From the NCBI GenBank assembly GCA_963682175.1, contig OY821786.1, positions 21,009,501 to 21,073,500 on the forward strand: DNA of 64,000 bases. Reading direction: 5' to 3'. This document shows, piece by piece, positions 35,409 to 47,400 of this stretch (position 1 is the first letter of the stretch; the number at the start of each line of letters is the position of its first letter). This stretch comes from Triglochin maritima (taxonomy: Eukaryota > Streptophyta > Magnoliopsida > Alismatales > Juncaginaceae). A program made the translations under genes and the position numbers. The notes under the pieces were generated by a model. That model was not told where the DNA came from, ran no database searches, and was given only the letters and a program-made list of their open reading frames with translations.

Positions 35409-38400
35409 ATGTGGTGTTTACGGCCTGCCTGCCTTCGTGGTTTTCTTCCGGTCCTAGCTTCGTCCTCTTCTATTACTTCCCGTCTCCTCTCTCCCACCCA
35501 AACCCTAATCTCATCCACCAACACCTGCCGCAAACGCAACCTCGACGCCATGATCGGGTCCAACGCCAAACTCCACTCCTCCTCCCATCCTTCTGCCACA
35601 AGGTCGGATTTCGAATAATCAACTTTCCGGAAACAAATTTCAGTCCAAAACTCAAAACTCGAATTTGGTTAGATTGTTATTCTGGGTGTTTTGTTTTGGG
35701 GTTTGAATGTTGGAATGGGAGACGAAAGTGTGGTTTGGGAAGTAGGGGTTTGGGTGTTTTTGTGGAGAGTTTTGTTGGATTATGATTTTGAGTATTTCAG
35801 TTTGTAGAACTCTGCAGTAAGAGGTGTTTACCCCAAATTTGTTAGATTCTGATTTTGAGTTTTTTTTTTGAGTATGAAAGTTGGGATGGAAGGTCAAAGT
35901 GTGGATTAGAAAATTAGGGCGAAAGTATGGATTAGAAAAGGATTTAGGGGTTTATGTTTTGGGTTTTTATTTTGATGTAAATAATAGAAGCATGTCTATC
36001 TGTGTGGAGTAATTTGGAAACTTTTTACCCAAAATTTCTTGTTTTAGAAATTCGGGAACCAATGTCAGTTTACAGAACCATGTGGTAACTGGTAAGACGT
36101 GTTTAACCTTCTTTTTTTTATAGTACTTTTGAATATTTTATTTTTGGGTTAGAAAATTAAAGTTGGAAATGGAAGGTAGGCGTATTGATTAGAATGTTAA
36201 AAGTTTTCTTTTCTGAAATATAAAAACACATGTATGTGTATTTATTAGACAATTCAGGATAATTTTTAATCCAATGTGTACTGAAAAAAATAGTCTGCAC
36301 ATGTCAAAACTATTAAAAGTGGATTTAGGCGCTAATTGGAGCTCATTGTAAAGCTGGTTGTATATCTTATACTTTTAATTTCTTCTTCAGAGGCAGCCGT
36401 GATGGCACCAGAGATGATAGGCGGGGAAGGGGTGGGAGAGGTGGCAATTCAAATGATAGGGTTGATGCCCTAGGAAGACTACTGTATGTCCATGGCCGAT
36501 TAAATATTCTGTGTTTATGATTATGTTAAAAAGATTCTTTTACTGTTTTTGTTCTTTGGTATTGTTGCCTATGTTTCTTAAAAGAGTAGTTATATACGGA
36601 CGCGAGCGTCCGTGACGCGTCCTACGTGGAATAACACGTCAGCTGCCAGGTGTGCGTCCAGTCAACCAAAACCTCTGCGCGGGGAAATGTATACGAATTG
36701 TTGGGTGCGACGGTTCATTTCCCTAAATCACGATTTGTTGGGTGCGACGGTTCATTTCCGTGCGACGGTTCATTTCCCTAAATCACGATTAGACGGTTCG
36801 ACTTCACGTACATCAGTAGCGGCGGTACAGCATTCGAGTAACTTTCCCCATTTCACCCGGAGTTCCTTTCCATACGCTCATCCAAAACCTTCATTGCTCC
36901 AAAACCTTTCCATTCCAGTAACGAAAACCAAGACAAGGCGAAAATGGATCCTTCTCTACCTGAAACCTCCATTGCTCCTGAAATTGTAGCCGCGCAGGTG
37001 TTTTGTCAACCATGTTCTTTCTGGTTCATTTTAAGGTTCATTATTGGCCTCTAACAATTTTTTTGTGTGGTTTAAGGGAAGCACGTACTACTTCCGCGAA
37101 ACCAAGTGCGGTTTCGCGGCCCTTCACAAGCAGTTCGACCGGATGAAGGAGGAGGAGAAAAATGTCTTCCAACGGACGCCTTTCGGTCACTTCCTCAGCT
37201 TTCCTCACGTCACAACTGACAACGAGATACTGGGTTGGTTCGTCGAACACTTCGACGCCAATGAAGTCGGTCTGAGAATAGCCACTGGGGTGGTCCCATT
37301 TACGGTAGAAGACGTCGCCCTTCTACTTGGACTAAGAGTACATGGGCAGAGAGTGGATATGGATGCCATGTACGTAGCGAAACGTGACGGGGTTAACCTC
37401 GACAACACCCAGCTACTGGGTCATCTTACCGCCACGAGCAAGATGGGCGAGGAGGAGGAGCACGTCCGACTCCTTATTTCTATGATTTTCAATCATTTTT
37501 TGTTCTTCGATGGATCACTGCGAACTAAAGCGTGGTACACGAAACACCTTAAGAACCTCAAGCGCCTCAAGAGATATGCGTGGGCAAATGCGGTTCACAC
37601 TTTCTTGGTTGAAGGCCTGGAGGAAGCCCAACGGGACCTCTCGAGGAGGAGATCGTCAGCGAACTTCTCTATGAAGCAGGGCTACGTGTCTGGTTGCGTT
37701 GCCGTATTACAAGTAAGCATCTTGGTCCGGAATGAGTGTTGTGTCAGTCCGGAATAGTGTCGGTTTATGTCCGGAATAAGTGTGTTGCCTGTCCGGAATA
37801 GTCCTGTATGTGTCCGAAATGACTGTCTTGCTTGTCCGGAATACGTCTTGTGTCTGTCCGGAATACGTCTTCTGTCTGTCCTGAATAGTGTTGTCTCTGT
37901 CCGGAAAAAGTGTCTTGAGGTTTTCCGGAATAAGTGTCTTGTGGTAGTCCGGAATGAGTGTTGTGTCAGTCCGGAGTAGTGTTGGTTTATGTCCGGAATA
38001 AGTGTGTTGCCTGTCCGGAATAGTCCTGTATGTGTCTGGAATGATTGTCTTGTCTGTCCGGAATACGTCTTGTGTCTGTCCGGGATAAGTCTTGTGTCTG
38101 TCCTGAATAGTGTTGTCTCTGTCCGGAATAAGTCTTGTGTCTGTCCGGGATAAGTTTTGTGTCTGTCCTCAATAGTGTTGTCTCTGTCCGGAATAAGTGT
38201 GTTGCCTGTCCGGAATAAGTGTGTTGCCAGTCCGGAATAGTCCTGTATGTGTCCGGAATACGTCTTGTGTCTGTCCGGAATAAGTAATTTGTATGTCCGG
38301 AATACGTCTTTGTCTGTCCGGAATAAGAGTTGTGTCTGTCCGGAATAAGAGTTGTGTCTGTCCGGAATAAGAGTTGTGTCTGTCCGGAATTAGTGATTAA

Positions 38401-41400
38401 CGTTATGAGACTGTCCTGGGGATGTTATGTTTCTGTTTTTTAACTTATTCCTGTTTTCAGGTGTGGCTTTGCGAGAAGTTCAAATTGGGGGATCCCCGGT
38501 CAGCATTTCCACGGTTCAAGTGTTGGACCGAAATGTTTAGCAGACGCCAAATCCTTAGAAAATGGGAAGATCGAGGCATCAACTTGTCCCGGATATACTC
38601 GGGCCAATTTGAGTTGAAGGGCACCCCAAAACTCAGTGCACGGGAGCATTCACTGTTGTCAGAGGATCAATTTCCTCCTGCAGCAGCAACTCCCGCAGCG
38701 AAGGAAACACCTTCAACTCCTGCAGAAGCAACGGTCGCCTCGAAGGAAACACCTTCAACATCCACTCTACCAAGGATACAACTCAGTGAATGCAGCATTC
38801 CATGTGACCCACTGCTACAAGAGTTGGAACTTAGTGAGGTGAAGACGAAATGGCTGCGAGCCGAAGCAGCACTTAGGGAGGCGACCGTTAAAATTAACAA
38901 CCTGGAGGAAGAACTGCGGATCTCTCAAGAAGAGTGTCGTGAGCTGAGAGTCCGTGGGGAGGAGGAAGAGAGGGAAAAGAGGGAGGAGGAAGAGAGAAAT
39001 AAGAGGGAGGCGGAGGAGAGGGAAGAGAGGGAAGAGAGGGAGGAGGAAGAGAGAAATAAGAGGGAGGCGGAGGAGGAAGAGAGAAATAAGAGGGAGGCGG
39101 TGGAGAGGGAAGAGAGGGAAAAGAGGGAGGAGGAAGAGAGAAATAAGAGGGAGGCGGTGGAGAGGGAAGAGAGGGAAAAGAGGGAGGAGGAAGAGAGAAA
39201 TAAGAGGGAGGAGGAGGAGAGGGAAGAAAGGGAAAAGAGGGAGGAGGAAGAGAGAAATAAGAGGGAGGAGGAGGAGAGGGAAGAGAGGGAAAAGAGGGAG
39301 GAGGAAGAGAGAAATAAGAGGGAGGAGGAGGAAGAAAAGGAGGAAGTTATGAGGAGACAGGAGGAAAGAAAGAGGAAGGCTGGGGTTGCGCTTCCGCTTT
39401 TGCACCCCAAAAAAATGCGGACCTTTAAACCACGCTTGCGCACAGAACACATACACGAAGCGCAAAGCAAATCTGGCCAAGATGAGGCACAGAAGATTGC
39501 CGCAGAAAAACAAGAACAAATAAAGGAGGCCGAAGAAGCCACCACAAAAACAAAAGGGCCCGAAGAAGCCAGTGAAGAAAAAGCGAAAGATGAACTGGCC
39601 GCCCTTGTTTCGTCCACGAGGCCAGATGTGGATGATACCGCCTTGAGAACGCTGACCAATGATGAGGTACATCGTTTATTGAATGCAACGGCCCCCGAGC
39701 GAGAAGCAAAAGATATTATCTGGAGGGGGGTTCTCAGCATTATCAGCAGGGGTGATCTCAAGGAAATAATTTCGCGAGGCACAGAAATCACCAACGAAAC
39801 GCTTGACGGCCTAATTGAGGTACTCGTCAGAAGAGGAGGGCAACAAAAGGTGGTCTGCTTATCATCCTTCGAATCGGAAATGATTGTGGAGGGACAGGGA
39901 GAAGATATAAAGAGAGATTATTTACTCCCAAAAATGGAAGGACTTAATGTGGAGGAAGTCGTCATCGCACAGCCATGCTGTTTGTCCGGCCACTGGACTC
40001 TGTTCGTTGCCCACGGACCTCGATCGGAGTTCATTCAGTACAACAGCCTCTCCCGCACGCTTAAAAGAGGTGAAAATCCTAACCTTTTAGTCGGAACTCA
40101 TGAATGCACCGCGTCTAAGATAGCGGGATTCTGGCGAGGGTTTTTGGCGGTCGAATGGCCACTGAGAGTTGACAGGAAGGGTAGCCAACGACAGCTAGCG
40201 GGGAGTAACGACTGCGGGCCATACGTTTTGTACTGGATCAAGCGTTTGATGGAGAATGCTGATCCGACTCAGCCGAAGCAGAGCAAGGTTATTCACCGTT
40301 TTAGAGGCGATTTGGCCAATTTCTTACTCGAAGACTCTGGGATGTGCGATCAACAATAAACGACTCTGGATGTTTTAATTTTTTTTACAAAGTTATACAT
40401 GTATACATGTTAAAATTACATAGACTATTTGAATGATTTATCAATACAATGACATTTGGTGTTGGGTTAAATTATCAATACAAGGACATGTATAAATAAT
40501 CAATACTCTTAAACCGGACAACAAATACACCTATTCCGGACAGCAAATACACTAATTCCGGACAACAAATACACTTATTCCGGACAGCAAATACACTTAT
40601 TCCGGAAAAACTTAATGTTCCGTTTCTGGACAAAATTTATTCTTAAACCGGACAACAAATACACTTACTCCGAAAAACAAATACACTTATTCCGGACAGC
40701 AAATACACTTATTCCGAACAACAAATACACATATTCCGGACAACAAATACACATATTCCGGACAACAAATACACTTATTCCGGACAGCAAATACACTTAT
40801 TCCGGACAAAAAATACACTTATTCTGGGCAGCAAATACACTTATTCCGGACAAACTTTTTGTTCCGTTTCGGGACACACTTTATTCTTATTCCGGACAGC
40901 AAATACACTTATTCGGGACAGCAAGTACACTTATTCCGGACAGCAAATACACTTATTCCGGACACACTTTATTCATAAACCGGACAACAAATACATTTAT
41001 TCCGGACAACAAATACGCTTATTCCGGACAACAAATACACTTATTCCGGACAGCAAATACACTTATTCCGGACAAACTTTTTGTTCCGTTTCGGGACACA
41101 CTTTATTCTTATTCCGGACAGCAAATACACTTATTCCGGACAGCAAGTACACTTATTCCGGACAACAAATACACTTATTCCGGACACACTTTATTCTTAA
41201 ACCGGACAACAAATACATTTATTCCGGACAACAAATACGCTTATTCCGGACAACAAATACACTTATTCCGGACAGCAAATACACTTATTCCGGTCAAACT
41301 TTTTGTTCCGTTTCGGGACACACTTTATTCTTATTCCGGACAGCAAATACACTTATTCCGGACAGCAAGTACACTTATTCCGGACAGCAAATACACTTAT

Positions 41401-44400
41401 TCCGGACACACTTTATTCTTAAACCGGACAACAAATACATTTATTCCGGACAACAAATACGCTTATTCCGGACAACAAATACACTTGTTCCGGACAGCAA
41501 ATACACTTATTCCGGACACACTTTTTGTTCCGTTTCGGGACATACTTTATTCTTATTCCGGACAGCAAATACACTTATTCCGGACAGCAAAAACACTTAT
41601 TCCAGACACACTTTATTCTTAAACCGGACAACAAATACATTTATTCCCGACAACAAATACGCTTATTCCGGACAACAAATACACTTATTCCGGACAGCAA
41701 ATACACTTATTCCGGACAAACTTTTTGTTCCGTTTCGGGACATTGATGTAACGTAATCCGGACATATTGGTAACGTAATCCGGACATACTGGTAACTTAT
41801 TCCGGACAGAAATTAACGTAATCCGGACAGACAAACAATGTAATCCGGACTGCCTAATTACGTATTCCGGACATACTGGTCACTTAATCCGGACTTTGAT
41901 GTTACGTAATCCGGACATACTGTTAACTTAATCCGGACATACTGTTAACTTAATCCGGACAGACATACAACGGTACAAAATTACTTAATATATTTGTCGC
42001 CATGAGAAATTAATTCACAAACGATCAAGCAAAGAAAGGGTTGAATCTTATGCAATAATACAATGACTTTCAACAAAATTACATACAATGACTTTCAACA
42101 AAATTACATACAATGACATTCAACAAAATTACAATGACTTTCAACAAAATTACATAGGAATAATTCCAACCAAGGACAAATACAATAATCAAGGAGGAAC
42201 TCCCTCGTAATGCAAATTCATGTCCCAGTCATCGAAATCGTGATCCCCCGGTTTGGGTGCTGCAGGGTGTAACGGGGGTAGAGCCTTCTTCCTGTTGATT
42301 TTCTTAACGTTACTTTTAATTATTTTCTCAGACAAAGAAATCCGTCGTTTGCTCGGCGGTCTGCCTTTCCGTATTGTCTTATCCGGATTGAGAACGGATG
42401 TACCAGCGAACACAGGATCAGGTCGTTGCATACGTTCCTTAAGCAACTCAAGTGCCTCTACCGCCTGAAGATATCTGTCGTTTGAGTCGAAAGCGGCCTC
42501 GGCGATCCAAAGCGCACGACCCATTATGTCGTCGTGGCGACGAAGCGCATCGTTCCCCGTTATGCCGCTTTGAAGAGGAAACTTGACTCCATAGCTCCTT
42601 CGGATATCCTTCCTCCATCGGTGGACGATGTAAAACTCGGGGAGCAACGCGTTTGGACGTATTCGGGCAATAACAACATAAACGTGACAACATAGGATAC
42701 CGACGTGATCAAACATTCTGCAATCGCATACCCACTTCTCATCTCTAATTTGCACTGTGAACCGTTTCGACAATGGGAGGATATGTGTCAATACATGTTC
42801 GGTCACGTTGAAGTGCAATGTGTCGTCCTCGTTGAACTCATCCTTGATGTCGCAGTACATCATCTTCCCAATTTCTAACTGCACCTTCTTGAAGACACCC
42901 ACCGTATACAACTCGCTCAATTGCCTCTCGAATGGATATTTCGAAATCAATTGCGGAGCCTTATGCTGACAATCGAAATCAGACTGAGCTTCCTTCTCAT
43001 ACTTGTGGCGTAGTGCGAGTTCGTATTGTTGAACGAACTGCTTAAGTGTCGTCCTTGATGTGAGGTACTTATCGAAGAAGGCGTTCATACCCTCACTTCT
43101 CTGGGTTGATGCCATTCCGGCGGAAAAACAATCCCTCGAAAATGCAGGTACCCAGTGCTCTCGAATTGCATAAATGGATCGGAGCCAATTATTGTCGTGC
43201 AACTCGAAATCATCTAGAAATCCCTGCCAATTCCGCTCGAATTCTGCCGGAGTCTTGGAATCGAATACACAGTTGTTGAGGTCAAACAACGTATGCTCCC
43301 GGTACTTCTTGGGCAGCTTCACAGGGGCCTTATTCATTATGTGCCATATACAAAATCTGTGCCGCGCTTCAGGGAACACAGTCCTCACAGCCGAAGCTAT
43401 GGCGCCACATTGGTCTGTTATGATCGCCGGGGGGCTTGTATCTGCACACAAAGCGATCAAGATAAAAACATATGTTAATCCGGACAGAAATAACGTAAAC
43501 CGGACAGACGTCAAGGGTAAACCGGACGAGCAAAAGACGTAAACCGGACAGACGTAAAGGATAAACCGGACGAGCAAAAGACGTAAACCGGACAGGCGTC
43601 AAGGGTAAACCGGACAGACGTAAGGGATAAACCGGACGCGCAAAAAACGTAAACCGGACTTACGTAAGGGATAAACCGGACGAGCAAAATACGTAAACCG
43701 GACAGACGTAAGGGATAAAACGGACGAGCAAAATACGTAAACCGGACAGACGTAAGGGGTAAACAGGACGAGCAAAAGACGTAAACAGGACAGACGTAAG
43801 GGATAAACCGGACGAGCAAAATACGTAAAACGGACAGACGTAAGGGAGTAACCGGACAGGCACACAACGTAAAATGGACAAAGCCGGACAAAATAAAACA
43901 CGTACCGTTCATGCACGTCAACCATGTTTGGAACAACCAAATGTAATTTTGTGTCGTCTCGGAAGAGAGGAGTGCGCAACCGAGTAGGACGGACTGGTAG
44001 TGGTGATTTACCCCCACAAATGGGGCAAAAGGCATGTCATACTTGTTTGTTATGTATGTTGTGTCGAAACATATTGCATCTCCAAAGTAAGAGTAAGCAG
44101 CTCGAGACCGACTGTCGGCCCAGAACACATTTCGTAGTCTGCCTTCGTCGTCCATATCCATTACGTAAAAGAAGCGGGAATCATTCTTCTGCATCCTGAT
44201 GAAATAATCTTGGATAGCTTGCGCATCTCCTGGTCCCATTTTGAGGTTTCTAACCTCGTTCACAACATTCCTGCGAAACATAATTTTTATGACAAAGCTA
44301 AATGCGTAACTTCAACCAGGTTAAGTGGAGAATAAATAACCTTAGGTCCCGCTCGTTGAAAGACAATTTATCGTGACCTCCAGCTTCGACCACAAAAGAT

Positions 44401-47400
44401 TGCATGGTCTTGGCGGCAGATATACCGGCAGCATCATTGCACGAAATGCGTGCTCTGGCGGACTCCGGGACGGATCGTTTTTGACGGAGGAAGCGCATCT
44501 GGTCTTCCGACAGCATGGCGTGATTATGTTCGAGATCTACGTAGTTAATTACGTAGCCTCTGGATGGATTACCGGAGACCCTAATCCGCGCAGTGCATTC
44601 GACCCTACCGGATAACCTATGTTTCGGTCTACCTTCACCTTGGTTTCCGGGAGCATTACCTTCCTTTGAGCAAGTAAGAGTGGCCCGTATAACAACACCA
44701 CGATCGTAATGAGATTGCCTTATCTTCACACCAAAACCACAGGAATCGGCGTATGAAACGTAAAATGCTTTGGCTTCTTCGAAGGAAGGAAAATTCATCA
44801 TCACTTGAGGGACGTTGGAGGCAGGAGCCGGCTGTGAGGACACATTTACGAGTGCCATTACAGTACAACAAAAATGGAGGAAGGAGAGAAGAAGGAATGG
44901 TTCGTAGGATCGGAATAACCTAGACACTCATATTTGTATCTCCGTGACGCGCCAAACAATAAGAAAGAAGACGGAGGACGTGCTGATTTGAAAAGCATTA
45001 AATGCGATGGTGGACGCATCGGGAAAATAAAACAACAGCAACAAAAAATCAGGAGTAAGTAGTTCGTTTGTCCGGAATAAGTGTTCCGTCTGTCCGGAAT
45101 AAGTATTCCAACTGTCCGGAATAAATAGTAACTGTGTCCGGAATAAGTTACGTGCTTGTCCAGAAACTAAAGAAAATGAATGACGTGTGTGTCCGGAAAA
45201 AAATGAATTTAATAAAGAGAAGGGAAGAAATAGGAGGACGAATGTTGAGTGTAGGAGCGCCAACATGATGAAAGAATGGAGTGATTTGAGACGCATTAAT
45301 GAGGGATGGCGAGGGATGGCGAAATTTGTACGAAACGAGGAATAAACTAAACAAAGAAATTGTTTCTGGGGAGAGAGCGAACTCAGCCGCGTCTGCTGAC
45401 TGGGTTGCCCACATCAGCCATTCTGCTGACTGGGTTTGCAGCGTCCGTGACGCGAAGCGTTCAACAAACATTTCCCTTCTTAAAATTGTGTATTGTTGCT
45501 GAACAGCTCTAATAATGAGTGTTCAGGAATTTTTGACACGCTGTTGCAGAGTTTTCTATGAATTGATATGTTCAAATTTGTGTTTGTCTGCAGTACAAGA
45601 ATATTGCGGCATATGGCAGCTGAGCTGAAGTTACAGATAAGAAGTGACGGTTACATCAGAGTAAGCGATCTTTTGCAGTTGGATATTACAACATTAGCAA
45701 AAATACCACTAAAGGCGCACACAATAGATGATGTTAAGGAGGTAACTTTTTTTTAATTTACAACTACTTGAGATTGTTACCTATGTGAAGTATTTCCTCT
45801 TTTTCTAAAGTCCTTGTCTTTCTAAGTTATGCTTTGACTTTCGTGGAAACTTAAACTATCTGTTTTATCCTTCTTTAGGTTGGCATTTTATTGAGCTTGA
45901 TTTAGTTTTACTATGTTTTTGCACAATCAGATTTATACTTTGTGTGATCCAATATACACAGGCCGTCAGAAGGGATAATAAGCAGCGGTTTCGTCTTTTA
46001 GAAGACAATGGAGAGCTCATGATTCGTGCAAATCAAGGGCACACAATCAAGGTTCATTACACCATTAGATTTTTTATTCGAGTGACTGAAAGTTTGATCC
46101 CTTTACTCTTTTGTCTAATCATGAGCTAAAAGTCAATTTAGTACTCCATGTAAGATAAGTTGAGCTGCATTATATGCATTTATGCACTTCATTAAACTAG
46201 TAATTAAGGAAAATGTCAATTTGATGAATTTTTTTGTATGAATTAACTAACTATGAAGATGGGAATGCAAATCTGATATTTCTGCATCTCATTTTTTTCG
46301 CTAACAATTTTGTAGAGTTTATCTTGCAAGTGCCTGTTTGTATCTATTTCAAAATGGATACACAATGAAGGTTGACCTTTTATGCTTTTGTTACTATTGT
46401 CGAACTTAACATGCAACAATCCAGTCTGGGCATCTTAGATTCAGAAGCTCTGAAGATATACCTTTTTTATCAGAAAGTCGTGGGAATTGTACACCAGTAT
46501 TGTTCCGGTTTCATGATCTTCTCTTCTTTGAGATGGATTTTTCTAATCACCTCTTCCATTGTTTTTCTGGTAGACGATAAGCTCGGAGAGTTTGCTGCAA
46601 CCTATTCTCTCTGCTGATAATTATCCTGGTACGAATGCTGGTGAATGCAAAAAATGATCTCCTTGGTGGCTTGACTTAGATTTTATTGCTTTCATTGGCT
46701 GCTTGATGATTGATCTCTTACATTGTGCTGCAGTTTGCGTGCATGGAACCTACCGAAGAAATTTGGAATCAATTCTGCAGTCTGGTCTCAAGAGAATGCA
46801 AAGGATGCATGTCCACTTTGCTCACGGCTTGCCTACTGATGGGAAAGTGATTAGTGGTATGCTTCTTTGATGAAGTCTTGTTAACGGTTAACCTCTTGTA
46901 GGGGGGCTCTATTACATACTCAATTTTTAGGTTTTAATAAGCAATTTGAAGTTCCATTCTTCTCTAAGCAAATTCATTAAAAAAATCATTATTTTCTGTA
47001 TTATTTTTTGTTTCTCCACTGCACAATTGCAATGATGTCAATTGCTTGCAGTCCTAATGAGATTTGTCAATAACTCATTGTCACAGAAAAATTCACATTT
47101 GGTGGTAATATCAAAGTTTTCCTGATTTCTCATTTCTTTTTGAAACAGGTATGCGGCAGAGTGTTAACATATTGATTTTCTTGGACGTGAGGAAAGCCTT
47201 AGAAGGTAGACAAGTTGAAAAATTAAACGTGCATCTTAATTTGGCTGTCTTGCGATCTAAATTTGTTGGTGTATTTGCATTTCAGATGGCATGAAGCTTT
47301 ATATTTCAGACAACAACGTCATTCTGACCGAAGGATTTGATGGTGTCGTTCCCCTGAAGTACTTTGAGAAGATAGAGACATGGCCTGGGAGACAACCCAT

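Larger units (their letters stand above)
36584..45476. mobile_element. 8.9-kb MULE with FAR1-type transposase and PMD-Ulp1 gene, in TPT1 intron 2
   Basis: A perfect 9-bp duplication TTCTTAAAA flanks it (36575-36583 and 45477-45485), the MULE norm. The termini are only weakly inverted: GAGTAGTTATATACGGACGC against GGGAAATGTTTGTTGAACGC read inward, about 10 of 20 identical. It therefore approaches the non-TIR type. Near the left end 'gcgacggttcatttcc' repeats (36706-36780); near the right end 'tctgctgactgggtt' appears twice (about 45389-45436). The element carries two multi-exon genes in convergent orientation, both with uninterrupted spliced frames, and four tandem-array regions. The two genes plus arrays recall Arabidopsis VANDAL and KAONASHI-type MULEs, though this transposase is FAR1-like. 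Confidence 0.9.

Noticed and set aside
37713..38400. CRISPR-like appearance of regularly spaced short repeats
   Set aside because: The unit is 22 bp with a short variable half and no 30-bp spacers, and it lies in an intron of a plant transposon gene. It is a minisatellite-type array.
39420..39709. Minus-strand frame with hydrophobic stretches that could suggest a membrane protein
   Set aside because: Antisense of a Lys/Glu-rich coding exon; the hydrophobicity is a mirror effect.
38815..39794. Long open frames on the minus strand, very Leu/Ser-rich
   Set aside because: They are antisense shadows of the Glu/Arg coiled-coil repeat in the PMD-Ulp1 gene.
40615..41622. Long open frame of 335 codons (repeated 'NTLIPD..YTYSGQ' peptide)
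   Set aside because: It lies wholly in the 22-bp tandem array. The frame is open because the repeats lack stops. No start context, splice sites or domain.
43442..44281. A longer reading of the transposase exon running into 'RLSGLRILLVRF' repeats
   Set aside because: This is unspliced intron 2. The GT-AG sites at 43905 and 43442 restore the transposase domain in frame.
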